Counted from the stretch's first letter, positions 1 to 6,938 are shown. The stretch: 17,373 nucleotides of DNA from an uncultured bacterium (GCA_949286645.1 CASEDN010000029.1:1-17373), one strand, 5' to 3'. The notes: generated by a model not told the origin, from the sequence alone. Numbers and translations: made by a program.

Positions 1-915
1 CGCAAACTTATCTTTATCTACTCCAAAAGTAAGAGTAACAAAAGGATAATCTCCTCTACTAGATGAAACAGTATTTAATTTATATTCAAATCCTTGATAC
101 CCTTGTTCACACTCTCTAACTGTCTTCTTCCAAGCATAATCCTCCGCTTCACTAACATATTCTTTTCCCTTAATACTTAAATATTCTTTATAATACATAT
201 CATAACTTTTCTTAGCATATTTCTTTAACACAGTATCAATCTCTGGAAGAGTAAAACCACCATACTGCATTGCCGTAGTATTAATAGTAACATCTCCTAT
301 AACATTAAAAGCTGTCTGTAATGTTTTAGGTTCTGTATACCAAATATTACTCATCTCAAACCCATCTTTTAAGACATCAGCAATATTAAATAAACAACAA
401 TTCATCGTATCCCGTCTTGCACTCATATCATGAATATAGATATAACCATCTTTACAAGCTTCTATTTCCGCACTAGTTAAGAAGAATTTCTTATAAAGTT
501 CTTTATTAAGACTATTATATATTAAACATCTCTGTGTAGTAACTAAAGCACTATCCATATTAGCACAATCTTTATCACCTATATAAGTAATAACCTGGCT
601 CTTTTTATAGACTTCATCTAATATATGAACAATATCTTTCTTATAATCTCTATACTCTCTATAACTCTTTGCAACTAAAGGGTTAATAGTCTCTAAAACT
701 ACTTCACAACAACTATGTACTTGTTCAACAGTAGGATTACTTGTCTGTGTTTCTAAAAGTTCAACTACTTTATTAACAATTTTATTCATAGCATCATCAG
801 TTAAATCAACCATAACTCTCTCAGCACTAGCTCTAACTGCTTTCCTAACTCGTTCAGGATCAAATTTTTCCAAATTACCATTTCTTTTTACAATCATAAT
901 ATCCTTCATGTACAT
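1..915 (-). CDS. nrdD: anaerobic ribonucleoside-triphosphate reductase, N-terminal part (runs off the left edge)
   Basis: Class III ribonucleotide reductase makes deoxyribonucleotides from ribonucleoside triphosphates without oxygen, using a glycyl radical installed by NrdG. I translated 305 codons from the ATG at 915, and the frame is open to the window edge. An ATP-cone regulatory domain comes first (from about residue 8, IVKRNGNLEKFDPERVRKA). It is followed by the catalytic-barrel signatures IHDMSARRDTMNCCLFNIADV and SSRGDYPFVTLTFG, typical of NrdD. The glycyl-radical end and any nrdG lie outside the window. The start at 915 is preferred over the ATG at 909 because GAGAGG sits at good spacing before it. 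The gene is divergent from a Crp/Fnr regulator and has a palindromic site about 42 bp upstream of its predicted transcript start, consistent with anaerobic or redox-responsive control. The family call is strong; the regulation is inferred. Confidence 0.9.
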   Translation of the reverse strand, partial: MYMKDIMIVKRNGNLEKFDPERVRKAVRASAERVMVDLTDDAMNKIVNKVVELLETQTSNPTVEQVHSCCEVVLETINPLVAKSYREYRDYKKDIVHILDEVYKKSQVITYIGDKDCANMDSALVTTQRCLIYNSLNKELYKKFFLTSAEIEACKDGYIYIHDMSARRDTMNCCLFNIADVLKDGFEMSNIWYTEPKTLQTAFNVIGDVTINTTAMQYGGFTLPEIDTVLKKYAKKSYDMYYKEYLSIKGKEYVSEAEDYAWKKTVRECEQGYQGFEYKLNTVSSSRGDYPFVTLTFGVDKDKFA

Positions 916-942
916 CAACTACCTCTCTATCTTACAAAATCC

Positions 943-948
943 ATTCTA
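943..948 (-). promoter_or_regulatory. predicted -10 box of nrdD
   Basis: On the minus strand this reads TAGAAT, one change from TATAAT, and would place the transcript start near 936. No good -35 box lies 17 bp upstream. That is what an activator-dependent promoter looks like, and the palindrome at 965-992 is centred about 42 bp upstream of this start. Confidence 0.45.
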
Positions 949-964
949 ACCCACAAATTAAAAA

Positions 965-992
965 TATTATTGTTGCATTTGCAACAATAATA
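965..992. promoter_or_regulatory. Crp/Fnr-type palindromic operator between nrdD and the regulator gene
   Basis: This is a perfect inverted repeat: arms TATTATTGTTGCA and TGCAACAATAATA of 13 bp each around a 2-bp centre (TT). The two-fold symmetry and size suit a dimeric Crp/Fnr regulator, and one is encoded immediately to the right. The site is centred at 978.5. That is about -42 for the predicted nrdD start and overlaps the -35 region of the regulator promoter. Binding by the neighbouring protein is an inference. Confidence 0.75.
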
Positions 993-1007
993 AATTTTTG
1001 TTAAAAT
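979..1007 (+). promoter_or_regulatory. predicted promoter of the Crp/Fnr-family gene
   Basis: The -35 is TTGCAA (979-984), the spacer is 17 bp, and the -10 is TAAAAT (1002-1007) preceded by TG, giving an extended -10 (TGTTAAAAT, 999-1007). The -35 lies inside the right arm of the palindrome, so operator occupancy should block it, which suggests autorepression. The predicted start near 1014 gives a leader of only about 19 nt. Confidence 0.5.
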
Positions 1008-1032
1008 TAAAATTAAAGAGGTGTTATTTTCC

Positions 1033-1656
1033 ATGAAAACTTTAGATGAAACAAGACTTTTACAATTTAAAAAAAATTTGTCAAGCTGTGTAAATATTAA
1101 AAGTAAAACATTTTACAATAAAGAATTAATATTAAGTTATTTTCCTATCAAAAAGAAAATAGGATTTATTACAGAAGGCAAAGCGAACATAGTAAAGACT
1201 GATAAAGAAGGAAATACTACTATTATGAGAGATTTAAAAGAAAATGATATTTTCTCTAATCTTTTCTTTCAAAATTCAGAAGACGAAATATATATTATTA
1301 GCAATGGTGAAACCAAAGTAATTTTTATAGATTATTATAATATGATTAAAAACTGTAATGGAAACTGTCCTTTTCATAGTAATTTAATTTTAGCTTTATT
1401 CGACTTATTAATTATCGATAACAAACAACAGAATGAAAAGATTGAACTATTATCAAAACGTACTGTTGAGGAAAAAATACTATATTTTTTAAAACAAAGA
1501 ATGAATAAGAACAATATTTTTAAAGTTACTACTTCTTATAAAGCAATCGCTGAATATCTCTTTGTAGATAGAGCAAACTTAATGAGAGAATTAACAAAGA
1601 TGGAAAAAAAAGGATTAATTGAAAGATATGAAAAAACAATTAAGATTAACATCTAA
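1033..1656 (+). CDS. Crp/Fnr-family transcriptional regulator
   Basis: This is a 207-aa DNA-binding regulator. An N-terminal cyclic-nucleotide-like beta-barrel (about residues 15-105) is followed by a dimerisation helix (about 115-145). The C-terminal winged helix-turn-helix is recognisable from YKAIAEYLFVDRANLMREL and the following MEKKGLIER. I chose the ATG at 1033, not the in-frame GTG at 1021, because AGAGGTG (1016-1022) is a ribosome binding site for 1033 and itself contains that GTG. Fnr's four-cysteine iron-sulfur arrangement is absent. Only three cysteines are present (C19, C108 and C112, the last two as CNGNC), so oxygen sensing through an Fnr-style cluster is not supported. Divergence from nrdD across a shared palindrome suggests that it controls nrdD and itself. 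The ligand is unknown. Confidence 0.85.
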   Translation: MKTLDETRLLQFKKNLSSCVNIKSKTFYNKELILSYFPIKKKIGFITEGKANIVKTDKEGNTTIMRDLKENDIFSNLFFQNSEDEIYIISNGETKVIFIDYYNMIKNCNGNCPFHSNLILALFDLLIIDNKQQNEKIELLSKRTVEEKILYFLKQRMNKNNIFKVTTSYKAIAEYLFVDRANLMRELTKMEKKGLIERYEKTIKINI

Positions 1657-1668
1657 TTGTTTAATTTT
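1631..1668. terminator. bidirectional terminator between convergent genes
   Basis: The stem AAACAATTA with GAT pairs with ATC plus TAATTGTTT around the loop TAAC, with one bulged A. T-rich tracts follow on both strands (AATTTTAT on plus; TTTTTT on minus from the A-run at 1631-1636). It overlaps the end of the regulator gene and serves the opposing gene that ends at 1667. Confidence 0.65.
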
Positions 1669-2386
1669 ATCTTACTTTACCGTGTAAACTATTAATATCT
1701 TCTAACTCATTATGTACTTGTCTAACCACTTTATAGTTTTTATCATCAAAACTTTCTAAATAATCAATATAAACATCACTGTCTATAAGATTACCTTCTT
1801 TATCAAAAGACAATACTTCTATTTGTAATTCCTTATCATAAGAATTAGTAATTCTAAATATATAAGGCTCAACACAATCTTTTAAAATGTTATCAACATT
1901 AAAATAGTACTCACCTATATGTACATTCTTATAATCGTTATCACTATGTGTTATATAATCACTATTTATATTTTTATTATCATAACTTATAAATAATTTT
2001 TTCATATTATTCTTATTAGGTAAAACACCATTACTATTTTTGCCACTTAAAAACCTATCAGATAATTCCTCATTAGAAAAATTATTACTAAATAATGGAC
2101 CAGCTTTTATACTTCCTAAAGTTATCTCTCTAATAGAATTACCATAAAGTTTAAAACTAATCTCTCCAATATTAGACATTAAATATTTTTTTAAAAATTC
2201 ATAAACTCCTCTATTCAAAGCATCTATATTTTTAACAACTACATTGCTAATAACATAATCTGCAACAACCCCTCTTTTATAATCAGTTAAATCATCTTTA
2301 TTATCATTAATAAAACTACAAAAAGAGGGCATAGAAGTCCTCTCTTCTTTATCAAGAATAACCATATTAGGTAATAATTTTGTCAT
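1667..2386 (-). CDS. hypothetical protein, last gene of the abi-htrA operon
   Basis: I do not recognise this 239-aa protein. It has no signal peptide or membrane segment, is rich in Asn, Asp, Lys and Ser, and should be soluble. The N-terminal half has mixed helix and strand character (for example VVADYVISNVVVKNIDALNRGVYEFL). The middle is polar and probably loop-rich, and the C-terminal third looks like beta strands (EPYIFRITNSYDKELQIEVLSF). The start is supported by AAAGGA about 9 nt upstream. It begins 21 nt after the HtrA-like gene, so the two are probably cotranscribed. Base composition matches the neighbours. The product is expected to be cytoplasmic, unlike the HtrA-like domain, so a direct partnership is not obvious. 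No function is proposed. Confidence 0.75.
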   Translation of the reverse strand: MTKLLPNMVILDKEERTSMPSFCSFINDNKDDLTDYKRGVVADYVISNVVVKNIDALNRGVYEFLKKYLMSNIGEISFKLYGNSIREITLGSIKAGPLFSNNFSNEELSDRFLSGKNSNGVLPNKNNMKKLFISYDNKNINSDYITHSDNDYKNVHIGEYYFNVDNILKDCVEPYIFRITNSYDKELQIEVLSFDKEGNLIDSDVYIDYLESFDDKNYKVVRQVHNELEDINSLHGKVR

Positions 2387-2407
2387 AACTACACGTCCTT
2401 TACTAAT

Positions 2408-3529
2408 CTAATCATTACTACTACTTAAAGTAACTTTAGTTGTATGTTCTTTTCCACCACGTATATAAGTTATCTCTATTGTATCACCAGCAGAATATTT
2501 GTAAAGTTCATATCTTAAATATGCAGAATCTTGTACCACTTCTCCATTAAGTTTAGTAATAATATCTCCTTCTTTTAAATCAGAATCAGCTGCTCCACTG
2601 CCTGCTTCTATTCCAGCAACTACAACTCCGCTATCTAAATCACTAGGAATATCAAAGTTATATCTATAAGAATTCTTAGCATCACTAACATTAATCATAG
2701 ATACACCAAGTAATGGCCATTCTATAGATTCTCCATTTTCTAAAGTTTCTATCTTACTATTAATATATTCTATAGGAATAGCAAATCCCATACCCTCAAC
2801 TTCCGTTTGAACAAGTTTCATAGAAATAACACCAATAACTTCACCATTAGTATTCATTAAAGGTCCACCACTGTTACCAGGATTAATCGCTGCATCAGTT
2901 TGTAATACTTTCATAACCCAATCACTACTAGAAGTATCTCCAGTACTAACACTAACTAATCTATCTTTACCTGCTAAATGTCCTGTAGAAACACTACCTC
3001 TATATTCATAACCTAAAGGACTACCAACTGTAAATACTAAATCTCCTAAACCAGTATTTTCACTATTTCCAAGTTGTAAAGAAACTATACCATCATATTT
3101 TTTTATTCTAATAACAGCGATATCAACAAAAGAGTCTCCTCCTAATACTTCACCTTCTATTTCTTCATCACTAGAAGTAATCAAAGTAACTTTATCCGTT
3201 CCATCTATCACATGTTGATTAGTCATAACATAAGCATAATCATCTTCTGTTTTATAAACAAATCCTGTACCAGTCGCTGCTACTTCATTATCTTGATAAT
3301 TTCTGATCATCAAAACCCCATCATAAACTTTCTCAACCGCTTCACTAATACCAGACTCATCAACAACGACTTTAGTACAGTCAGCAGAACTACAAGTTAA
3401 TCCACTATTAGTAGAAGAACTATTATTACTAATAATATCTTCACCACCTATAATTACAAAGGTTAAGACACCACCTATTACAAAAGATACAATTATAAGA
3501 ACAGCTTCTTTAATTCTTTCTGTTTTCAC
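2408..3529 (-). CDS. membrane-anchored S1C (HtrA/DegP-like) serine protease with PDZ domain
   Basis: This is a trypsin-like quality-control protease acting outside the membrane. One N-terminal transmembrane anchor (about residues 8-28) is followed by a Ser/Asn-rich linker and then the protease domain. The catalytic triad is visible: H106 in TNQHVID, D136 in DSFVDIAVI and S220 in NPGNSGGPL. A single C-terminal PDZ domain (about 275-370, with SDLKEGDIITKLNGEVV) completes the usual one-PDZ HtrA layout at 373 aa. The start is GTG at 3529, with AAAGGAGAG upstream. The apparent ATG nearer the Shine-Dalgarno is followed at once by TAG and cannot be used. The gene overlaps the upstream abi gene by 20 bp, so translation is probably coupled. 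Ends with TAG. It is most likely a housekeeping stress protease, although an operon with abi is unusual. Confidence 0.92.
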   Translation of the reverse strand: MKTERIKEAVLIIVSFVIGGVLTFVIIGGEDIISNNSSSTNSGLTCSSADCTKVVVDESGISEAVEKVYDGVLMIRNYQDNEVAATGTGFVYKTEDDYAYVMTNQHVIDGTDKVTLITSSDEEIEGEVLGGDSFVDIAVIRIKKYDGIVSLQLGNSENTGLGDLVFTVGSPLGYEYRGSVSTGHLAGKDRLVSVSTGDTSSSDWVMKVLQTDAAINPGNSGGPLMNTNGEVIGVISMKLVQTEVEGMGFAIPIEYINSKIETLENGESIEWPLLGVSMINVSDAKNSYRYNFDIPSDLDSGVVVAGIEAGSGAADSDLKEGDIITKLNGEVVQDSAYLRYELYKYSAGDTIEITYIRGGKEHTTKVTLSSSND

Positions 3530-4490
3530 TATCTACATCTCTCCTTTCAATACTAGTTTCAACTTCAGCAACTTCCATATAATTACTAGGAAATCCCATC
3601 CTATCCAAAATTTTATCTATATTTATACTATGCAAATTATACTCAAGATTATTAATTCTCTTTTCAAGTTCTAAACACATATCTTTAAATTCATCATAAC
3701 TCAACATTCTCTTCATTATAATAAGAAGTGCAAATAAATCATTAGTCCCTTTAGTATAATATCCCTCATCACCTTTTTCTAAACCAAGTAATTCATGAAA
3801 CCTTGTTCCTTTAATTTTCTTCTGTGTTCTATTTTCATATAAAATATCCTCATGAGCACACAAATTACGATAATTAGAAAGTATTGGTAAATAATTACTA
3901 AACTCATCTAATGGTATATTATAAAGCTTACAAATATTTACTTGATCATCATACTTCATTATTGAAAATAATTCTCCAACTATTCCAAAAGATAAAACTT
4001 TAACTAAAATCCAAAGTGGAACATAACCATAATTAGACATATAATGAGCAGTCGCTGTATGTTGAGCACCATTAATTCTAATTTGTCTTTTCATCTTTTT
4101 AATCAAATCATTTACCTGCTTTTGTTTACTCTTATCATTAGTAAAGTTTTTAGCACGTAAATAATACTTATCTTTATATCCATATTTTTTAGATAACTGA
4201 TATGAAAATATAGATTTTAAGTTATTTTCAATAACAAGTAAATACTTAAAGAACACATTTCTAATCGCTCTATCAAAAAGAAATAAGCTATACATCTCTT
4301 CAAAAGTAACCCCTTCTAAGAAATGTTTATCAGTCATACTTCTCATAAAAGGATATCTATAACCTGATATAAAGAAATAGTTTTCTCGTAGTAATATTTT
4401 CTTAGTATATTCTTCATTTGTAATAGTCATACCCTTATATTTAAGTATTTCTATTTGTTCTTCAAGATTCTTAAACTGCTTATCTATCAT
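3510..4490 (-). CDS. Abi_2 (AbiD/AbiF-type) abortive-infection family protein
   Basis: Members of this family have been linked to abortive infection of phage-infected cells and belong to the HEPN superfamily of predicted RNases. In this 326-aa protein the family landmarks are clear. They are an N-terminal ISGYRYPF segment, a central helical LFLFDRAIRNVFFKYLLVIE, the GYVPLWILVKVLSFG block, and the HEPN signature RNLCAHE with R208 and H213 (R-N-x3-H). A charged C-terminal extension of about 100 residues follows. I chose the ATG at 4490 over the in-frame GTG at 4502 because GTGAGG, which contains that GTG, is the ribosome binding site for 4490. It is the first gene of a leftward operon and overlaps the HtrA-like gene by 20 bp. 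A defence role is a family-level expectation, not shown here. Confidence 0.9.
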   Translation of the reverse strand: MIDKQFKNLEEQIEILKYKGMTITNEEYTKKILLRENYFFISGYRYPFMRSMTDKHFLEGVTFEEMYSLFLFDRAIRNVFFKYLLVIENNLKSIFSYQLSKKYGYKDKYYLRAKNFTNDKSKQKQVNDLIKKMKRQIRINGAQHTATAHYMSNYGYVPLWILVKVLSFGIVGELFSIMKYDDQVNICKLYNIPLDEFSNYLPILSNYRNLCAHEDILYENRTQKKIKGTRFHELLGLEKGDEGYYTKGTNDLFALLIIMKRMLSYDEFKDMCLELEKRINNLEYNLHSINIDKILDRMGFPSNYMEVAEVETSIERRDVDSENRKN

Positions 4491-4511
4491 CTTCTTCCTC
4501 ACCTAGAATAG

Positions 4512-4520
4512 ATTATATCA
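4512..4520 (-). promoter_or_regulatory. extended -10 promoter of the abi-htrA operon
   Basis: The minus strand reads TGATATAAT, a perfect extended -10 (TGnTATAAT). The predicted transcript start is near 4505, about 15 nt before the ATG at 4490. No convincing -35 box was seen. Confidence 0.6.
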
Positions 4521-4561
4521 TAAAAATTATGTAAAAAATATGATATTTTAATGAAAAATTA

Positions 4562-4570
4562 TGTTATACT
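4562..4570 (+). promoter_or_regulatory. extended -10 promoter of the phospholipase-like gene
   Basis: TGTTATACT matches an extended -10. The predicted start is near 4577, giving a leader of about 24 nt containing GAAAGGA. It is back to back with the abi promoter in the 110-bp divergent spacer. The -35 region is weak. Confidence 0.55.
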
Positions 4571-4600
4571 TTTAAAAGTAGAAAGGATTGATTTTAGATT

Positions 4601-5575
4601 ATGCCTGCAACTGTTACTCATTCTTACTTTGCAAATGACCTTTATGACATACTTCCTATTGGTCTAAAAAAGTTATTAATGGATGAAAAAAAGAGATTAA
4701 GAATGTTCTCTCAAAGTACAGATTCTTTTATATTTTACAATTTATTAAAGAAAAAAGATCAAAAGATAAGAGACTTTCAAGAATATTTTCACACTAATAA
4801 AACGGGAGAGTTTTTTATTAATCTAGTCAATTATATAAAGTATAATAATTATTATCAAAATAGTGAAGTTATGGCTTTTCTCTATGGCTTTATCTCTCAT
4901 TATATTTTAGATTCTAAATTACACCCATATATAATTTATAAAACTGGGGTTGTTGACGAAAGCAACCCTAATACTTATAAATATCGAAACAAACATGAAT
5001 ATATGGAAAACTTTCTAGATAATTACATGATTAAACAAAAAGAGAATATTAATCCTCACCATTTTAAGTTTTATGATTTTACTTTTGACCTTACACCATT
5101 TTCTAAAGAGTTAATAGAAGTAATTGATTATACTTTTAAAGAAACTTTTAGTTTTAATGATTTCTCTAAATATTATTATGAATCACTAAAAGACATGTAC
5201 AAAGCTTTAAAGTATTTAAGATATGACAAATATGGAATAAAAATGTTTTGCTATAAAACCATCGATAAATTTACTAGTGATAAAACTTTTAAGTTACAAG
5301 CAATATCTTATCACACCCCATTAAAAGATGAATTTAATTATTTAAATGCTAATCATTCAACTTGGAATCATCCTTGCCTAAAACGTGAAAAACATAATGA
5401 ATCTTTCATAGAATTATATTCTATTGCCTTAAAAGATACTAAAAAGATTATCACAGATGTTAATAGTTATTTAAAGGACACTAAAAAAATTAATTTAAAA
5501 AATGTCTTTAAAAATTGCTCATACTTAACAGGAAAAGACTGCAATAATAAAAATAAGTTAAAATATTTTGAATAA
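4601..5575 (+). CDS. zinc-dependent phospholipase C family protein
   Basis: The N-terminus MPATVTHSYFAND and the spaced metal ligands fit the zinc-dependent phospholipase C fold (PF00882 type). They are H7, D41 in QSTDSF, H64 in EYFHTN, H100 and D104 in ISHYILD, H108 in KLHPY, and H132 in KHEYMENFLD. The known family hydrolyses phospholipid head groups. Many Bacillota members of this short form (about 300 aa) are intracellular and uncharacterised. No signal peptide is present, so this 324-aa protein is probably not a secreted toxin. Residues 260-324 are Lys/Asn-rich with no recognised motif. GAAAGGA lies about 13 nt before the ATG, longer than usual, but the N-terminus is clearly the family start. 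It is followed after 39 bp by the SpoIID-like gene, probably in one transcript. Confidence 0.85.
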   Translation: MPATVTHSYFANDLYDILPIGLKKLLMDEKKRLRMFSQSTDSFIFYNLLKKKDQKIRDFQEYFHTNKTGEFFINLVNYIKYNNYYQNSEVMAFLYGFISHYILDSKLHPYIIYKTGVVDESNPNTYKYRNKHEYMENFLDNYMIKQKENINPHHFKFYDFTFDLTPFSKELIEVIDYTFKETFSFNDFSKYYYESLKDMYKALKYLRYDKYGIKMFCYKTIDKFTSDKTFKLQAISYHTPLKDEFNYLNANHSTWNHPCLKREKHNESFIELYSIALKDTKKIITDVNSYLKDTKKINLKNVFKNCSYLTGKDCNNKNKLKYFE

Positions 5576-5583
5576 AATTAAAT

Positions 5584-5621
5584 CTAACATATCACTATAT
5601 AAATAGGTGATAATATGTTAG
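5584..5621 (+). promoter_or_regulatory. hairpin enclosing the RBS and start codon of the SpoIID-like gene
   Basis: CTAACAT plus ATCAC (5584-5595) pairs with GTGAT plus ATGTTAG (5607-5621). This gives 12 perfect pairs with a 3-nt bulge (AAT, 5612-5614) and an 11-nt loop. The Shine-Dalgarno AGGTGA straddles loop and stem, and the ATG at 5615 is in the lower stem. Such folding should limit initiation unless the hairpin is opened, for example by ribosomes finishing the upstream gene 8 nt before it. The function is inferred. Confidence 0.5.
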
Positions 5622-6610
5622 AAAGTTATAAGATTGCAAGAAGTAATAATGAAGAAATATTATATTTATATTTAAATGTCGATTATGAGTTTGGTGAAGA
5701 TTTAGAAGAAGATGACTTAGAAAAGAAAGCTAGAAGTTATTTAGTTACCCATGATATTAAATTTAATGGTAATAAGATAATTTTTATAGTTAATGGTATT
5801 AGTACTAAAATGATTACTATCGAAAATAACAAGACTTACTTAAATGATTATGCAATTACTCTTAATACTAAAGAAAAAATGACTATAAAAGAAGTACTAC
5901 TAAGTTTATTATTCAGTAATATAAATCTCTCTTTAAAAGAAGAAACCCTAAAAGCTTTAACAGTTTTATATAGAGGAGAAATAATCTATAATTTAAATAG
6001 CAATTATTTAGATATAAATAAACTATCTTTATCTTATCATAACTATAATTATTATAAAGTTACTTATCCTGAAACCTACAAATCAAAGTTTGAGATATTT
6101 AACAAAGTAATAGATAGAACTGATGGGGAATATTTAATTAATAATGGCAAACCTATCAAATGTTTTACTCACTTAGTTAGTAATGGTTATACCGAAGAAG
6201 ATAAAAGTATTCCTTACACTGTAAAAAAAGAAAGTCTCTGGGACTTAGCTTATCCAAACTATTTACAAAAGAAAATTTATAGTATTAAAGAATTTAAAGA
6301 AAGATTAAATTTAAAAAGTGACAATTTCAATATAAAGATTACTAGTATAAGCAACTCTAACAGAATAAAAGAACTAGATTTAGGAGAAAAGAAAATAGAT
6401 GCCAGAAATCTTGCTGTCTATTTAGATTTACCTTCAACAGATATTACTATAATTATTAAGAAAGATTATCTTACCTTTATAACAAGAGGAATAGGTAGTG
6501 GGTTAGGTTTAAGTATTATAGGAGCGGATAATCTAGCAGAGTTAGGATATAACTATAAACAGATATTAAATTATTATTTTAAAGATGTATCGTTAGTAGT
6601 GAAAAAATAA
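5615..6610 (+). CDS. divergent SpoIID/LytB-like protein, probably catalytically degenerate
   Basis: SpoIID is a lytic transglycosylase that remodels septal peptidoglycan in sporulation, and LytB-type relatives modify amidases or walls. The 331-aa protein can be followed along the whole SpoIID domain. ETLKALTVLYRGEIIY (110-125) matches EALKAQAVAARTYA; CFTHLVSNGYTEEDKSIPY with ESLWD (183-210) matches the central block; TRGIGSGLGLSIIGADNLAE (290-309) matches the GRGWGHGVGMSQYGA motif; GYNYKQILNYYF is the usual C-terminal helix. The catalytic Glu of EMP aligns with N102, and the His and Gln of the GHGVGMSQ motif are replaced by Ser and Ile. No signal peptide or membrane anchor is seen. I infer a non-catalytic, perhaps cytoplasmic or repurposed relative. 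It probably shares a transcript with the phospholipase-like gene. Confidence 0.65.
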   Translation: MLESYKIARSNNEEILYLYLNVDYEFGEDLEEDDLEKKARSYLVTHDIKFNGNKIIFIVNGISTKMITIENNKTYLNDYAITLNTKEKMTIKEVLLSLLFSNINLSLKEETLKALTVLYRGEIIYNLNSNYLDINKLSLSYHNYNYYKVTYPETYKSKFEIFNKVIDRTDGEYLINNGKPIKCFTHLVSNGYTEEDKSIPYTVKKESLWDLAYPNYLQKKIYSIKEFKERLNLKSDNFNIKITSISNSNRIKELDLGEKKIDARNLAVYLDLPSTDITIIIKKDYLTFITRGIGSGLGLSIIGADNLAELGYNYKQILNYYFKDVSLVVKK

Positions 6611-6620
6611 TTTTCACAAA

Positions 6621-6727
6621 TATAATATTAAAAGGAACACTTAATATTCCCATGTTGAGTGAACTTTCAAATATTTATATTATGGATTAGCTCCTAATTC
6701 AACAATTGCGAGTTAGGTGGCTTTTAT
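6621..6727 (+). ncRNA. candidate small structured RNA or structured 3' UTR
   Basis: TATAAT (6621-6626) precedes a segment with several possible pairings. AAAG and CACT (within 6631-6640) pair with AGTG and CTTT (6658-6667) around an internal loop. TGTTGA (6653-6658) can pair with TCAACA (6699-6704), which lies in the loop region of the terminal hairpin, so a pseudoknot is conceivable. The segment ends at a hairpin followed by a T-rich tract. No -35 box was found and no known RNA family was recognised. It may simply be the 3' UTR of the SpoIID-like transcript. Confidence 0.3.
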
Positions 6728-6730
6728 TTA
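6688..6730 (+). terminator. intrinsic terminator after the SpoIID-like gene
   Basis: The stem AGC with CCTAATTC pairs with GAGTTAGG and GCT (one G-T pair, a small internal loop) across the loop AACAATTGC. CTTTTATTTAT follows. It is about 80 nt after the stop codon at 6610. Confidence 0.55.
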
Positions 6731-6900
6731 TATTGCTAAAAATAATAACTTTATAAGTAAACGGATAATTATGATTAAAAAGACTATCAATAAATCTTTT
6801 CTATTTATAATATCAATCTCCTTTCTAGGAAATTGACAATGTTTAATTTCAACTATTAAATACCCCTAAAACTAGAGTATCACATTATTTTTCTAGCACA

Positions 6901-6938
6901 AAAATATAATAAAAAAGTTACGTTTTTTCGTAACTTTT
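6901..6938 (-). terminator. terminator of the amidase-MBL-DUF3006 operon
   Basis: A perfect 10-bp stem AAAAGTTACG / CGTAACTTTT (6913-6938) surrounds a six-base A loop on the minus strand. It is followed on that strand by a TTTTTT-rich tract. It lies just after the DUF3006 stop codon and could also act weakly on plus-strand transcripts. Confidence 0.8.

Noticed and set aside
3212..3400. 62-codon plus-strand frame
   Set aside because: It lies entirely antisense to the htrA-like gene, has Cys/Ile/Ser-rich shadow composition and no ribosome binding site.
4491..4600. AbiF-associated structured RNA upstream of the abi gene
   Set aside because: The divergent spacer is only about 110 bp and is filled by two promoters and ribosome binding sites; there is no room for the structured RNA seen upstream of some abiF genes.
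6599..6617. GTGAAAA / TTTTCAC hairpin over the SpoIID-like stop codon as a terminator
   Set aside because: It has a 7-bp AT-rich stem and no following T-run; the hairpin at 6688-6730 is the better candidate.
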